Positions 42,710 to 53,553 of a DNA stretch of 64,000 nt are shown here, piece after piece; positions within the stretch are counted from its first letter, which is position 1, and every line of letters starts with the position of its first letter. The notes beneath the pieces were generated by a model that was not told the origin of the DNA, ran no database searches, and worked only from the letters and a program-made list of their open reading frames with translations. Location of the stretch: the NCBI GenBank assembly GCA_021018995.1, contig CM037596.1, forward strand, positions 12,971,501-13,035,500, given 5' to 3'. Position numbers and translations under genes: made by a program. The stretch comes from Chloranthus sessilifolius. Taxonomy: Eukaryota; Streptophyta; Magnoliopsida; Chloranthales; Chloranthaceae.

Positions 42710-45617
42710 TGTGACAGCTAGGATTTTTCCGATACAATTTTCTAATATATATATAACCAACTGAGAAAACCCGGACCACCAGATTGTAGATCACAATTTG
42801 AAAACAGGATTTACTTGGTACATCCACACACATGCGCAAATCAAAGCAAACAATATATATGGAAAAAATTAATACCTCAAATTCTAATCCAACAGGAACA
42901 ATATCTAAACAACCCACTAGTGATGGCCGACCATCACCCCACAATGGCATACAAAATGTCTTTACAAAGCTAATTCTACACAAAACGTTGGACGTACCAA
43001 GTCCAAAACCCAAAACCCAAAACCCAAAACCTTACTGAGTTTGAATCACTACCTATGAATAATTCCTTAGGCAGAAGACCTTCGTTTTCCGGTTCGTTCA
43101 TAAGCTCTGAGGTTCGGATCGAAATCTACACCTGTGACGTGTAATCAAGGTGAGCTAACGGTCTAAGCTCAATAGGGAAAACTCAATAGCAATTACATTT
43201 TTATCAGATCAATGCATAGATTCAAGGGTAGTTTTCAAAGCATTTCAATATCAAAGCGGAATACATGTTCATATCAAAACAGTATTCATGTATTTTCATG
43301 TCAAACGAAAAACAAAACAAAATTTCTTATTTCTTATTTTCTAGGATTCGGGTGAATTCATAGCCAAGGGTCAAGTTCGAATCAAGGTTCAAGTTTGGAT
43401 CAAGGTTCAAATTATCCGCCCTAGCGGTCCACAGATGCACATATAATCCGCCCTAGTGGTCCACAGTGTGTACTTATAATCCGCCATAGTACTGGTCTAC
43501 TTCAAATTTTCCCGACTTATAGTTCAATTCACGGATATGCCGTCGTGCCGGTTCGATTCACGGAGACTGCCATACCAGTTTGATTTACGGATTAATTGCC
43601 GTACCAGTTCAATTCACGAATTAACTGCCATACCAATTCGATTCACGGATATGCTGCCGTGTTGGTTTGATTCATGGATATGCCGCCGTGTCGGTTTGAT
43701 TCACGGAGACTGCCGTACCAGTTCGATTCACGGTTATCCACTGTGCCAATTCGATTCAGATTCAATTTCAATGTTTCAAGTTCGGATTCAAGAACGAATT
43801 CAAATTCAAGCTTGAAGTTCGAAATCAATGGATTCAAGTTTCGAACTTAGAGTTCGGATACAAGTTCTAAATTCCAATTTACAGTTTGCATTTCAAGTTC
43901 ATTTTCGAAGTTCCAATTTCAAGAATTTAAGTACAAGTTCAAATACATGTTCAAGGATTCAAAAACTTTCAATTACAATTTGAAATCACAATTATAAGCA
44001 TCTATGAAATCAGAGTAAAAATGCAATTGAGTGTTGAATTTTCCCCACCTTAAGTTCGGAGCCGTTCAAAGCAATACCAAGTCCTTATCGACGGTCTCTC
44101 GTTCCCAATCTACATCACACATACAATGATGTATTAAAGACTGATTCTAATTACTAATAACTTTGACGCATTTAAGTATTTTTTCAAAATCGAGGCGGAA
44201 ATGGGCAAGATCGTGCTAACTCAGAACTTGAGCAGACTTCCCGCTCAGTTTTGACCCTTAAAACTTTCTATTCACATAATTATTAATTCATATAAGTTAT
44301 AGGGCTCGTTGTCTTCTGTCCAACGCCATGAGAATCACGTCAATCGGAATTCGGAGCAGAAAGTTACGGCCAAAATATTGGGGCTGTGTCGGCACCATAG
44401 TTCAAAATCGAACGATCGATTTCCAAAATTAATCGTTCGGTTTCTCCAGTAAATTTTTACAATCTCAGGTGTTAGAAAATCGATCGATCAATTTTGACAG
44501 CTTCAAAAACCATTCGGTTTTCTTCTTCCTTGATCCAAATCACCCAAAACTCATGGCACACAATCTAACCCAACATAATTTACGTTTCATACACATTTAA
44601 ACTAAGGTAGTTACCTCTTAGATCGGGCGCACGATGTCTCCGATGATCGTATCCAAAATCGATGCCTTCGAGATCAATATTCTTCCGCCGGTTTAAACCC
44701 TCGATTATTTTGCTTGTGATCGCAACGGAGTCGTAAATCGAGTCCACACGATGTGCACGATGACCCCCAAAGGCTCTCTTGAGCGAAATTAAAGGGTTTA
44801 AAATGGAAATCAACGGAGTTTGGTGTTCCTAAATAAGAGAGGGTTTGGAACGGTGGTTTCTCTCACGTTCTCGTCGATCGTAGTTGCGTCACGACCGATG
44901 CTTTTCTTCTCCCAAATTTTTTTTCTTTTCTTTTCTTTCTATTGCAAATGAAATGGCTCACATGAGAAGCCTTGTATCTAACTAAGGGCTTGCTTCAATG
45001 TGAAGCAAACACACCAAATGTATGTGTTAGTTCTCATCCAAAACGGTTTGGGTTTGTTGTGAAGCTAACACACCCAAAGTAGGTATTAGCTCCTTATCCA
45101 AAGGAAGGCTTGGTTCGGTGTTAAGCGCGCATACTAAACATGTGTATAAGCTTTTATTCAACGGTTCTGAATGAGATCTAATCCACTTAACTTTTGAGAC
45201 CTACTTAGGTGCTAAGCCAGTACACCGTGAGTCGGTGCACGGGCCTCTTATCAAGGGTAAAAAACACAAGGTCCAGTCTCACTATTCACACGAAATTTCA
45301 TTATTATTAACTATTTATCCTAAAAAATTCAAAGCGGTATCATGTGACATGCCGAACATGTACACTTAGTTGGGCGCCATGTGATAAGTTGGGTTATTGG
45401 GCTAGGGTTCGTGTGCAACATGCACAAACGCGCATACGCTCTACATAGGGTACGAGTTGGGATTTAATGCGCTTGGCATGTAACTCCAACCATTACAAGT
45501 GGGGTTTGGGGCCACGTTACTTAGGTTAAATGTTTGACTCAGGTCAAATCAATCAAGAGGTCGCAAATTCGTCAAAGGTCAACGATTCAACATTTTCAAA
45601 AATTTTGGGTTATTACA
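42710..45617 (-). repeat. 3' LTR (copy G) of the gag-only gypsy
   Basis: On the minus strand it starts TGTAATAACCCAAAATTTTT and ends CTAGCTGTCACA. It has a palindrome cluster (44405-44495), a mini-exon (44049-44109, between ATGTAG and AAG/GTGGGG), a CGTACCAGTTCGATTCACGG repeat (43530-43760) and an acidic frame near 43030-43131 (ELMNEPENEGLLPKELF). Confidence 0.92.
43530..43760. repeat. Degenerate repeat of about 30 bp in LTR G
   Basis: Units such as TGCCGTACCAGTTCGATTCACGGATTAAC recur about eight times with alternating spacers (ATTAACTGC, GATATGC, AGACTGC). The sister LTR has the same block at 48655-48850. Confidence 0.85.
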
Positions 45618-45630
45618 TTCTTTCCACCTT
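45618..45630 (-). promoter_or_regulatory. Gypsy polypurine tract
   Basis: The minus strand reads AAGGTGGAAAGAA directly before the LTR start TGTAATAACCC. Confidence 0.85.
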
Positions 45631-46395
45631 AAAGAATTTTCGTCCTAAAAAATTTACGTATCCTCAGTCGAAGAGGTGTGGATACTTATTAGTCTTAAAC
45701 AAAAGTAGGCATATTCTCTTCAAGAGTTAATGATTGAGCATCAATAAAAAATCAAAAATCAAAGTCATTACACTCTCCCATTCTTAAAGGAATTTTTGTC
45801 CTCGAAAATTCATACGGATCATTTAGCTGCAATTACACAGTACCTAGCTAAAGAGCATAGCAATTGATAATGGTATTCACACTAAGAGTACAACAAAATG
45901 GTCATACTAACAAGATATCCACATAACTTCATGAACTCCTGACAAGATATCCACAACTAAGGTATCCATTCATGCAATAAGTTTTGCAGGCCATTAATGT
46001 ATCTCGGATAATAAGGATTATCAAAAATGATAATTAAGGAACTCATTCGAAACCTATAACCAGTTAAAATACTAAACTCAACCACAATTATCAATATAGT
46101 GCATTAGACCATTCCATAACATAACCATTCCATAAACATGGGTGCTATTTAAAGCATTTCCCTACAAAAACTCATTATAATTTAAGCTAAGACCATGATC
46201 CTGCAATTATTTCTCATTTACCATTTGCATCATCAAACAACAATCATTACTAAAACAAGCTAACCACAATTGAAAACCATTAATCTCCAAAACCAATGAC
46301 CATTTCTAATATATATTCAACCATCCACAAGAGAACCAAGATAAATTTACAATATATATTCAACCATCCAACACCACAAAAATCTCACCAAACCA
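45631..46395. other. Internal region of the gag-only gypsy, non-coding
   Basis: No ORF with a domain was found. A second polypurine-like/TGTAAT junction (minus: AAGAATGGGAGAGTGTAATG) lies near 45770-45790, and 'aatatatattcaaccatcca' is directly repeated near 46310 and 46352. Pol appears to have been replaced or deleted here. Confidence 0.6.
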
Positions 46396-46399
46396 GGTC

Positions 46400-47353
46400 C
46401 GCTTCACTGACCCGTCTTCGCCTTGGGATAATCTTTTATCCGATGTCCTGATCGGCCACACTTGAAGCATGCGCCCGTGACCCACCAACACTCCATCGTC
46501 CTGTGTTGCCCTCCACATATCGTGAGCAGGGCTCAACCGGGGTGGCTAAAGCAGTGTGTGATGCTCTACTCAAAGGAAGGTTCGACTGAGTGGGCTAACG
46601 AGATGTTGGCATCAAGAGTCTCGGTCTCGTAGGTGTAGATGTCACCGGCCCTGAATACATAACCCGAGTAGGCTGAGAGGGCTCTGGCGTCAAGAACCTC
46701 ACTTTCTTGCTTGCCTCCTCGGAGGCATAAGTTTACACTTGACTCTCTATACTCTTGTTATGTTGTTCTCCCCTCTTAAACATCTTCTCGATATCTTTCT
46801 CAGCGATAAGGGCCTTAGCCATTACCCCAGCATACGTTTCTAGCTCAAATAGTGAGAACCTCTCTTAGATATCAGGCCTTAGGCCACGTTGAAACTTCTT
46901 AGCCTTCATCAATTCTGTGGCCACATGTTGAGGTGCAAACCTCGTGAGTCTTGTGAACTTGGCCCTGTACTCGCGTAGAAACCTCCGATCTTGTTGTAAT
47001 TCTATAAACTGGACTTCCCATTGATTTCTCACTACATTGGGGAAGTACTCGTCCTTGAATTTCTCAACAAACTCTGTCCAAGTTCACGACACATTTGGAA
47101 TCTCTTGAACTCTATCTCTTTGTACTGCTTTCCATCAGGGATTAGCCTCTCCATCTAGTTTGAATGCTGCCCATCTCACTTTCTCATCCTCAGTGCAAGG
47201 AAGTACACTGAAGATCTTCTCCATCTCGTTTAACCACTTCTCGGCCTCAAGTGGATAAACTTGACCCGAAAAGTTCGAAGGATGCATCTTTCTAAATTCT
47301 GAAAAGCCTGAAGGTCGTTGCCTAGCCGCTAATAGCTCGGTCTGCTGTGCCAT
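46400..47353 (-). pseudogene. Gypsy gag, decayed
   Basis: The start MAQQTELLAARQRPSGFSEF at 47353 is followed by HPSNFSGQVYPLEAEKWLNE, IEKIF-like MEKIFSVLPCTEDEKVRWAA and KLDGEA, the capsid-like region of Tekay/Del Gag. Near 46440-46500 are two zinc-knuckle-like pieces (CPICGGQHRTMEC-like; CFKCGRSGHRIKDYP, the last Cys being Tyr). Several stops lie between them. Gag would form the particle that packages the element's RNA. Confidence 0.85.
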
Positions 47354-47810
47354 GGATGTTGTCTGTTACGCCATTGCGTTGGCCATAGTCTCTAACAATT
47401 GTCTATCACTACCATTGTCACTACCTCCCAACAAAATGGTGTGAGGACCGGTGGCGATTCCTACACCATGCAATGCGCCCTTGCCTTCAGGGACATCCGT
47501 CATGCGAACTGTCCTCAGTCTGCCTTACCTCCTCTGACACGTGGGGCCATACTTGATATGTCACGATCCAACAAAGATTTAATTAGAAGTGATCGTGAAG
47601 ATACAAAGCCTTAATCATAATCAAGTAAAATCTAAGCCTTTCTATACTCCCTATGTTTTGTCAAAACCTAAAGTCATAACCTCGAGTTTCTCACAATACC
47701 TAAAGCTTGGACTCCGATACAATCTACTGCCATAGCTCTGACATCAACTGTGACACATGGTGTCATAGATGACCTGCTCATACGGTGTTCTTCAGGATCT
47801 AACACCATAA

Positions 47811-47821
47811 CTCTGATACCA
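47811..47821 (-). promoter_or_regulatory. Gypsy primer-binding site (initiator tRNA-Met)
   Basis: The minus strand reads TGGTATCAGAG, two bases after the 5' LTR end CTGTCACT. Confidence 0.9.
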
Positions 47822-47823
47822 AC

Positions 47824-47857
47824 AGTGACAGCCCGAATTTTCCCGATACAATTTTCT

Positions 47858-47918
<61 letters not shown>

Positions 47919-50800
47919 ATTGGAAAAACCCAAACTGGCAGATCATAGATCACAATATGAAAATATGATTTACTTGGTACATCCACACACATGCGGAAAT
48001 CAAACCAGACAATACATATGGGAAAAATTAATACCTCCGGTTCTAATATCCAACATGAATAATATCTAAACAACCCACCAGTGATGGTCGACTATCATCC
48101 CACAGTGGCATACAAAATGTCTTTACAAAGCTCATTCTACAAAAAACGTTGGACGTATCAAGTCCAAAACCCAAACCTTACTGAGTCTGAATTACTACCT
48201 ATGAATAACTCCTTAGGCAGAAGACCTTCATTTTCCGTTTCGTTCACAAGTTTTGAGGTTCGGATCAAAATTTACACCTGTGACATATAGTCGGGGTGAG
48301 CTAACAGTCTAAACTCAATAGGGAAAACTCAACAACAGTTACATTTTTATTAGATCAATGCATAGATTCAATGACAGTTTTCAAAGCATTTTCATATCAA
48401 AGCGGAAAACATGTTCATATCAAAACAACATTCATGTATTTTCATGTCAAACGAAAAGTAAAACAAAATTTCTTATTTCTTATTTTCTAGGATTCGGACG
48501 AATTCACAGCCAAGGGTCAAGTTCGAATCAAGGTTCAAATTATCTGCCCTAGCGGTCTACAGATGCACATATAATCTGCCTTAGCGGTCCACAGTGTGTA
48601 CTTATAATCTGCCATAGCGGTCCACTTCAAATTTTCCTGACTTATAGTTCAATTCACGGATATGCCGTCATGCCGGTTCGATTCATGGAGACTGTCGTAC
48701 CAGTTCGATTTACGAATTAACTGTCGTACCAGTTCAATTCACTGATTAACTGCCGTACCAATTCGATTCACGGATATGCCACCGTGCTGGTTCGATTCAC
48801 GGAGATTGCCGTACCAGTTTGATTCACGATTATCCGTCGTGCCAGTTCGATTCAGATTCAATTTCAACATTTCAAGTTTGGATTCAAGAACATATTCAAA
48901 TTCAAGCTCGGAGTTCGAAATCAACGGATTCAAGGTTCGAACTTAGAGTTCGGATACAAGTTCTAAATTCCAATTTACAGTTTACATTTCAAGTTCATTT
49001 TCGAAGTTCCAATTTCACGAATTCAAGTACAAGTTCAAATACATGTTCAAGGATTCAAAAAATTTCAATTACAAGTGCAATTACAATTTGAAATCACAAT
49101 TATATCAAAGCAACTATGAATCAGAGTAAAAATGCAATTGCATGTCAAAGTTTCCCCACCTGAAGTTCGAAGCCGTTCAAAGCGATACCAAGTCCTTATC
49201 GATGGCCTCCTGTTCCCAATCTACATCACACATACGATGATGTATTAAGGACTGATTCTAATTACTAATAACTTTGATGTATTTAGGTGTTTTATCAAAA
49301 TCGAGGCGAAAATGGGCAAGTTCATGCTAACTCGGAACTTGACCCAACTTCCCGCTCAGTTTTGAACCGGAAGTTGGGTTTAGGGCTCGTTGTCTTCTTT
49401 CCAACGCCGTGAGAATCGCGTCAATCAGAGTTCGGAGCAGAAAGTTACGGCCAAAATACTGGGGCTGTGTCAGCACCACAGTTCAAAATCGAACGATTGA
49501 TTTCCAAAATTGATCATTCGGTTTCTCCAGTAAATTTTTACAATCTTAGGTGTTAGAAAATCGATCGATCGATTTTGACAGCTTCAGAAACCCTTCAATT
49601 TTCTTCTTCCTTGATCCAAATCACCCAAAACTCATGGCATACAATCTAACCCAACATAATTTACATTTTATACACATTTAAACTAAGGTATTTACCTCTT
49701 AGGATCGAGTGCACGATGTCTCCAAGGATCGAATCCAAAATCGACGCCTTCAAGCTCAATATTCTTCCACCGATTTAAACCCTCGATTCTTTCGCTTGTG
49801 ATTGCAACGGAGTCGTAAATTGAGTCCACACGATGTACACAACGACCCCCAAAGGCTCTCTTGAGCGAAATGGAAGGGTTTAAAATGGAAATCAACGGAG
49901 TTTGGTGTTCCTAGATAAAAGAGGGATTGGAACGGTGGTTTCTCTCACGTTCTCGTCGATCGTAGCCGCGTCACAACCGATGCTTCTCTTGCGGTAATCG
50001 ATGAAAATAGTGAAGTTTGAGCGGAAGATCAACAACGAAATCGGGATCTCGGTGTGCAAGGAGGCTCACGTGATGAGCAAAGCCCTTCCTCCCTTCTTTC
50101 TCCCAATTTTTTTTCTTTTCTTTTCTTTCTCTTGCAAATGAAATGGCTGACATGAGAAGCCTTGTATCTAACTAACGGCTTGTTTCAATGTGAAGCAAGC
50201 ACACCAAATGTATGTGTTAGTTCTCATCCAAAAAGGGTTTGTTGTGAAGCTAGCACACCCAAAGTAGGTATTGGCTCCTTATCCAAAGGGAGGCTTGGGT
50301 CGATATTAAGCGCGCATGCTAAACATGTGTATAAGCTTTATTCAACGGTTCTAAACGAGATCTAATCTACTTAACTTTTGGGACCTACTTAGTTGCCAAG
50401 CCGGTACACCGTGGTTCGGTGCATGAGTCTCTGATCAACGGTTAAAAACACAAGGTCCAGCCTCACTATTCACACGAAATTTCATTCTTATTAACTATTT
50501 ATCCTAAAAATTCAAAGCGGCATCATGCGACCTGCCGAACATGTACACTTGGTTGGGTGTCACGTGATAAGTTGGGTTATTGGGCTCGGGTTTGTGTGCA
50601 ACATGCACAAACGCACATACGCTCTATATAGGGTACGAGTTGAGATTTAATGAGCTTGGCGTGTAACTCCAACCATCACAAGTGGGGTTTGAGGCCACGT
50701 TACTTAGGTCAAATGTTTGACTCGGGTCAAATCAGTCAAAAAGTCGCAAATTCGTCAAAGGTCAATGATTCAACATTTTCGAAAATTTCGGGTTATTACA
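47824..50800 (-). repeat. 5' LTR (copy H) of the gag-only gypsy
   Basis: It pairs with copy G across its length. Differences include a longer (TA)n near 47865-47912 and about 90 extra bases at about 49988-50090. The palindrome cluster is at 49485-49580 and an acidic frame near 48175-48277 (ETENEGLLPKELF). Confidence 0.92.
47865..47912. repeat. (TA)n microsatellite in LTR H
   Basis: About 24 TA units; the sister LTR has only a short TATATATA at the same place. Confidence 0.95.
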
Positions 50801-50805
50801 GAGGG
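50801..50805. repeat. Gypsy target-site duplication, right (GAGGG)
   Basis: Identical to 42705-42709. Confidence 0.93.
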
Positions 50806-51080
50806 TATGTGAATTCTTGGTCAGCCTTGGTATGCATGGGAAGCGCCCTATGACCTTTACTGTGATGATGTAGTTGTCATTTACATTACAAAGAATCATA
50901 TTTATCATGAAAGGACCAAGCACATAGAAGTTGATTGCCGCTGCTTTATAAGAGAAAACTGAAGTAAAGAATATTCTATTCCACAAGCTTGAAAGGATCA
51001 ACTCCTAGACATTGTTACCAAGAGTATTGGAAGAGATTGATTACGTGACATCACTTTCAAGCCGGGCATGATAGACAGGA
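50806..51080 (+). pseudogene. Copia RNase H fragment, right part
   Basis: It continues the fragment from 42709: FLVSLGMHGK, KRPMTFTVMM, IYITKNHIYHERTKHIEVDC, CFIRE, then a decayed QLxDIVTKSIGRDxLRDI. HERTKHIEVDC is a hallmark of copia RNase H. Stops and one shift are present. Confidence 0.82.
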
Positions 51081-51498
51081 GAATTTTGGTAATGTCAGCG
51101 TGCATGTGTGTCCATCTAGTATATTTTTCTGGGTGCTTAATTAGTAACAACAAAGGTAGGATATATACTAATGAAGAAGGGTATAGATAATAACTCTTAC
51201 AACCATAATTTAACTTCTCTCTCTACTGGTGTCAATGTGCTCTTAGCTCTTGTACCAAATTACAATGTATAGAGTGAAATAGAGAAATAGATGACGACAA
51301 GAGGGAGAAGAATATCGGAAGAAAAAAGAGGGTTTTTGGTCAAGATAGCTTAGTGTTGACATGACCCACATTCTAGCAATGATATAAAAATTATAAATAT
51401 ACTCTTATAGGGTAGGGTACACACCAACAACAATGTTAACTAATGACACACAACATATATAAAGACTTCAAGAATAAATAGAGAGGGAGAGAGTCCCG
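51081..51498. other. No gene seen
   Basis: Probably the 3' tail or LTR remains of the old copia. No borders visible. Confidence 0.4.
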
Positions 51499-51851
51499 GG
51501 ACAATGCATTTGAATGCATAGCTGAGTCGTGCATTGGAACTAGTTGGGTGTCACGGCCCACGAGGCACCGAAACTAGGGATTGGGTGCCACAACAACATG
51601 CCTAAGGTGATCAGGCACCATTTAAAAAAATGAAAATAGCAATTTTCTACCGACGAATTTTGGGTCAAAGGTGCAAAATTTCAATACACTGTTTTGGCGG
51701 CAACCCACAAACTTTCACCTTGGTTTCAAAGCGGAAAAAGTCCCAATATTTTTTTTGAAAAACTAGGGAACTGTCTGAACCCATAGAGGTATGAGGTAGA
51801 TCACGATCACGTGCCAAGTCGCACGGGATCTAGCATTCAAATGCATTGTCC
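51499..51851. mobile_element. MITE with GGACAATGCATTTGAATGC inverted ends, 353 bp
   Basis: The left end GGACAATGCATTTGAATGC is exactly inverse to the right end. The ends extend with related CTGAGTCGTGC / GGATCTAGC-type bases. There is no ORF. A TSD is not visible. Confidence 0.7.
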
Positions 51852-51852
51852 A

Positions 51853-51857
<5 letters not shown>

Positions 51858-51918
<61 letters not shown>
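51858..51918. repeat. (TA)n microsatellite
   Basis: About 30 TA units directly after the MITE. Confidence 0.97.
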
Positions 51919-51921
<3 letters not shown>

Positions 51922-52704
51922 ACAGATATATTGTACAATGAAATAGTCAGCATATAACTAATAGAGATGGAAATAATGAGTCTTATGAGGACAATTAAGG
52001 TACAAAAAGTTGATCCGAGAAAAAAAAAATTGCATACAAAATGTAAAATTGAATGAAAGAGGAACTAAATTATACAAAAATAAAATGTTCTGGTCATGTG
52101 GGTGGTGGTCTTCTATCAACAATTATTGGAATAAATTAAGTTTATGATACACTTATACTCATGTTACAAAGCGACAACATGGGCATAATAGGAAATTAGG
52201 AATGCACCATGCATATGGACTGAGGTTTTGGCTCGGGCACAGGTACAAGACTTGTTTTGGAGTGCCCGATTCATATTACTTATTGACAGCTACTGTTTTA
52301 CGTGCTCGCTGAATAGTCCTTCGGGGCAGCTACCGCTTTAAGATAGTGGGTATAGGTACAGCCCCAACTCTGCAGGACACAGCACAAGTGGTGTCCCATC
52401 TTTTCGAGCTACGTTTACCCAAGGCGTATCCAATGGCCTCATTGCTACTATAGGTAGTATATGTTACGTCAATAGTTGTGAGACTGGCCCCTTTGTTCAA
52501 TAGTGGGCATAACATGCACAAGTTTTAAGGCGGATTACCCAACAGGGTCCACAATTTTTACTTTCTACCTGACAGGGTCCAATCTTTCCCAGGGCATCTA
52601 TTTTTTCTTTAAAAAAAAAAGACGCAAAGAGCAACTATATATTTGACATCTGCTGAAATTCAGTTTAAGTGAAAAAGTAGGTTTGAAGAAAATGTTCCTA
52701 GGTC
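51919..52704. other. No gene recognised
   Basis: A minus-strand ORF at 52330-52521 (MCMLCPLLNKGASLTTIDV...) has no domain I recognise and lacks supporting exons. Confidence 0.4.
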
Positions 52705-52850
52705 CCATATGAGACCGATCAATCGGTTCCTGTATTAAGACCGATTGATTAGACTCTTATGAAACCAATCAGTCCACTATAAGACTGATTGGTGGGGTCT
52801 CATATGGGACCCATCGGTCTTATAGTGGATTGGTCGGTCTCATATGAATA
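52705..52850. repeat. Imperfect hairpin with GGTCTCATATGGGACC arms
   Basis: Inverted copies of GGTCCCATATGAGACCGATC and GGTCTCATATGGGACC enclose repeated GACCGATTGATT/CCAATCAGTC motifs. It is likely a small foldback element. Confidence 0.6.
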
Positions 52851-52953
52851 AATATGGAATAGTTGGAGACCCTCAGGCAAAAAAATCCTAAAATTTCAGT
52901 GTGCAATACTATAAATAATTAAATATCATGCCATAGTTTCTCTTAGCCCTTAC

Positions 52954-53152
52954 CTGGCCTGATGATTTCCTCTGGACTTGATTTTATCAGCAGCTTTCTT
53001 CCGTCAAGGTGGGTTAAGATATACTGGAAGCAGCAAAGGGCATTTGTCAATCCGAGTGTGTGGTCTACATAGAGATTGTCTTTCAGACGTTTGAACTTGG
53101 GATACTTCTTCTCTTACACCATAAAAACAATATCTCCAGCTATTGTATCGGG
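52954..53152 (-). pseudogene. Isolated exon of a type I DnaJ (Hsp40) gene
   Basis: The exon is bounded by TACTTGCAG/C at 53153 and CCAG/GTAAGG at 52953. It reads DTIAGDIVFMV-stop-EKKYPKFKR, NLYVDHTLGLTNALCCFQ, ILTHLDGRKLLIKSSPEE, IIRPG. This is the C-terminal substrate-binding part of plant DNAJ A-type cochaperones of Hsp70. A TAA replaces a Gln codon after FMV. Neither the J-domain, zinc-finger exons nor the last exon is found nearby, so it is a stranded fragment. It sits 0.36 kb from an AUX/IAA fragment in the same orientation. Confidence 0.88.
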
Positions 53153-53515
53153 CTGCAAGTAGAAAACACAGATTTTCCAGTGTCAAATATTGAATCAATA
53201 AGGACATGTTCACTTCAATTAAATGCCTGCATATGTAAAATGCACTTCACAGGTAATAAATTGGGGATGATGTATTTGTCCAATTTACAGGGACACAAAT
53301 CAGGTACTAAATATGAGCTATATCAAAGTACAATCAGCAATTCATAAGCAAAAAAACAAAACCAAAATCCGAGTTCTTCCAACACTTAACAGATACAAAA
53401 TCAAGTAAGTTCACAAGACACTTACAGACAGAATCAGGGAACCAAATTACTTCACTCACCAAAGCTTTTCCATGTGATCTCTCAATCGATCAGCTGAACG
53501 TGTTCAGGCACTAGC
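53153..53515. other. No gene seen
   Basis: The spacer between the DnaJ exon and the AUX/IAA end. Confidence 0.5.
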
Positions 53516-53553
53516 TAGTTCCTGTTCTTACATTTTTCCATAGCCCTTGGAGC

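Larger units (their letters stand above)
42710..50800 (-). mobile_element. Non-autonomous (gag-only) Ty3/gypsy element with long LTRs
   Basis: Two long LTRs (42710-45617 and 47824-50800) in minus orientation flank a 2.2-kb internal region. The TSD GAGGG, primer-binding site and polypurine tract are all present. The internal region holds only a decayed gag; no protease, RT or integrase is seen. The LTRs carry the family blocks: a small palindrome cluster, mini-exon, acidic frame and TGTAATAACCC start. It would depend on a related full element for movement. Confidence 0.92.

Noticed and set aside
42654..43013. 119-residue minus-strand ORF with hydrophobic parts (and its match at 47792-48073)
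   Set aside because: It lies across the end of the LTR; only the small acidic frame next to it is shared in pattern with other LTRs.
52330..52521. 63-residue minus-strand ORF as part of the DnaJ gene
   Set aside because: It does not match the expected last part of DnaJ proteins, and no splice sites connect it.
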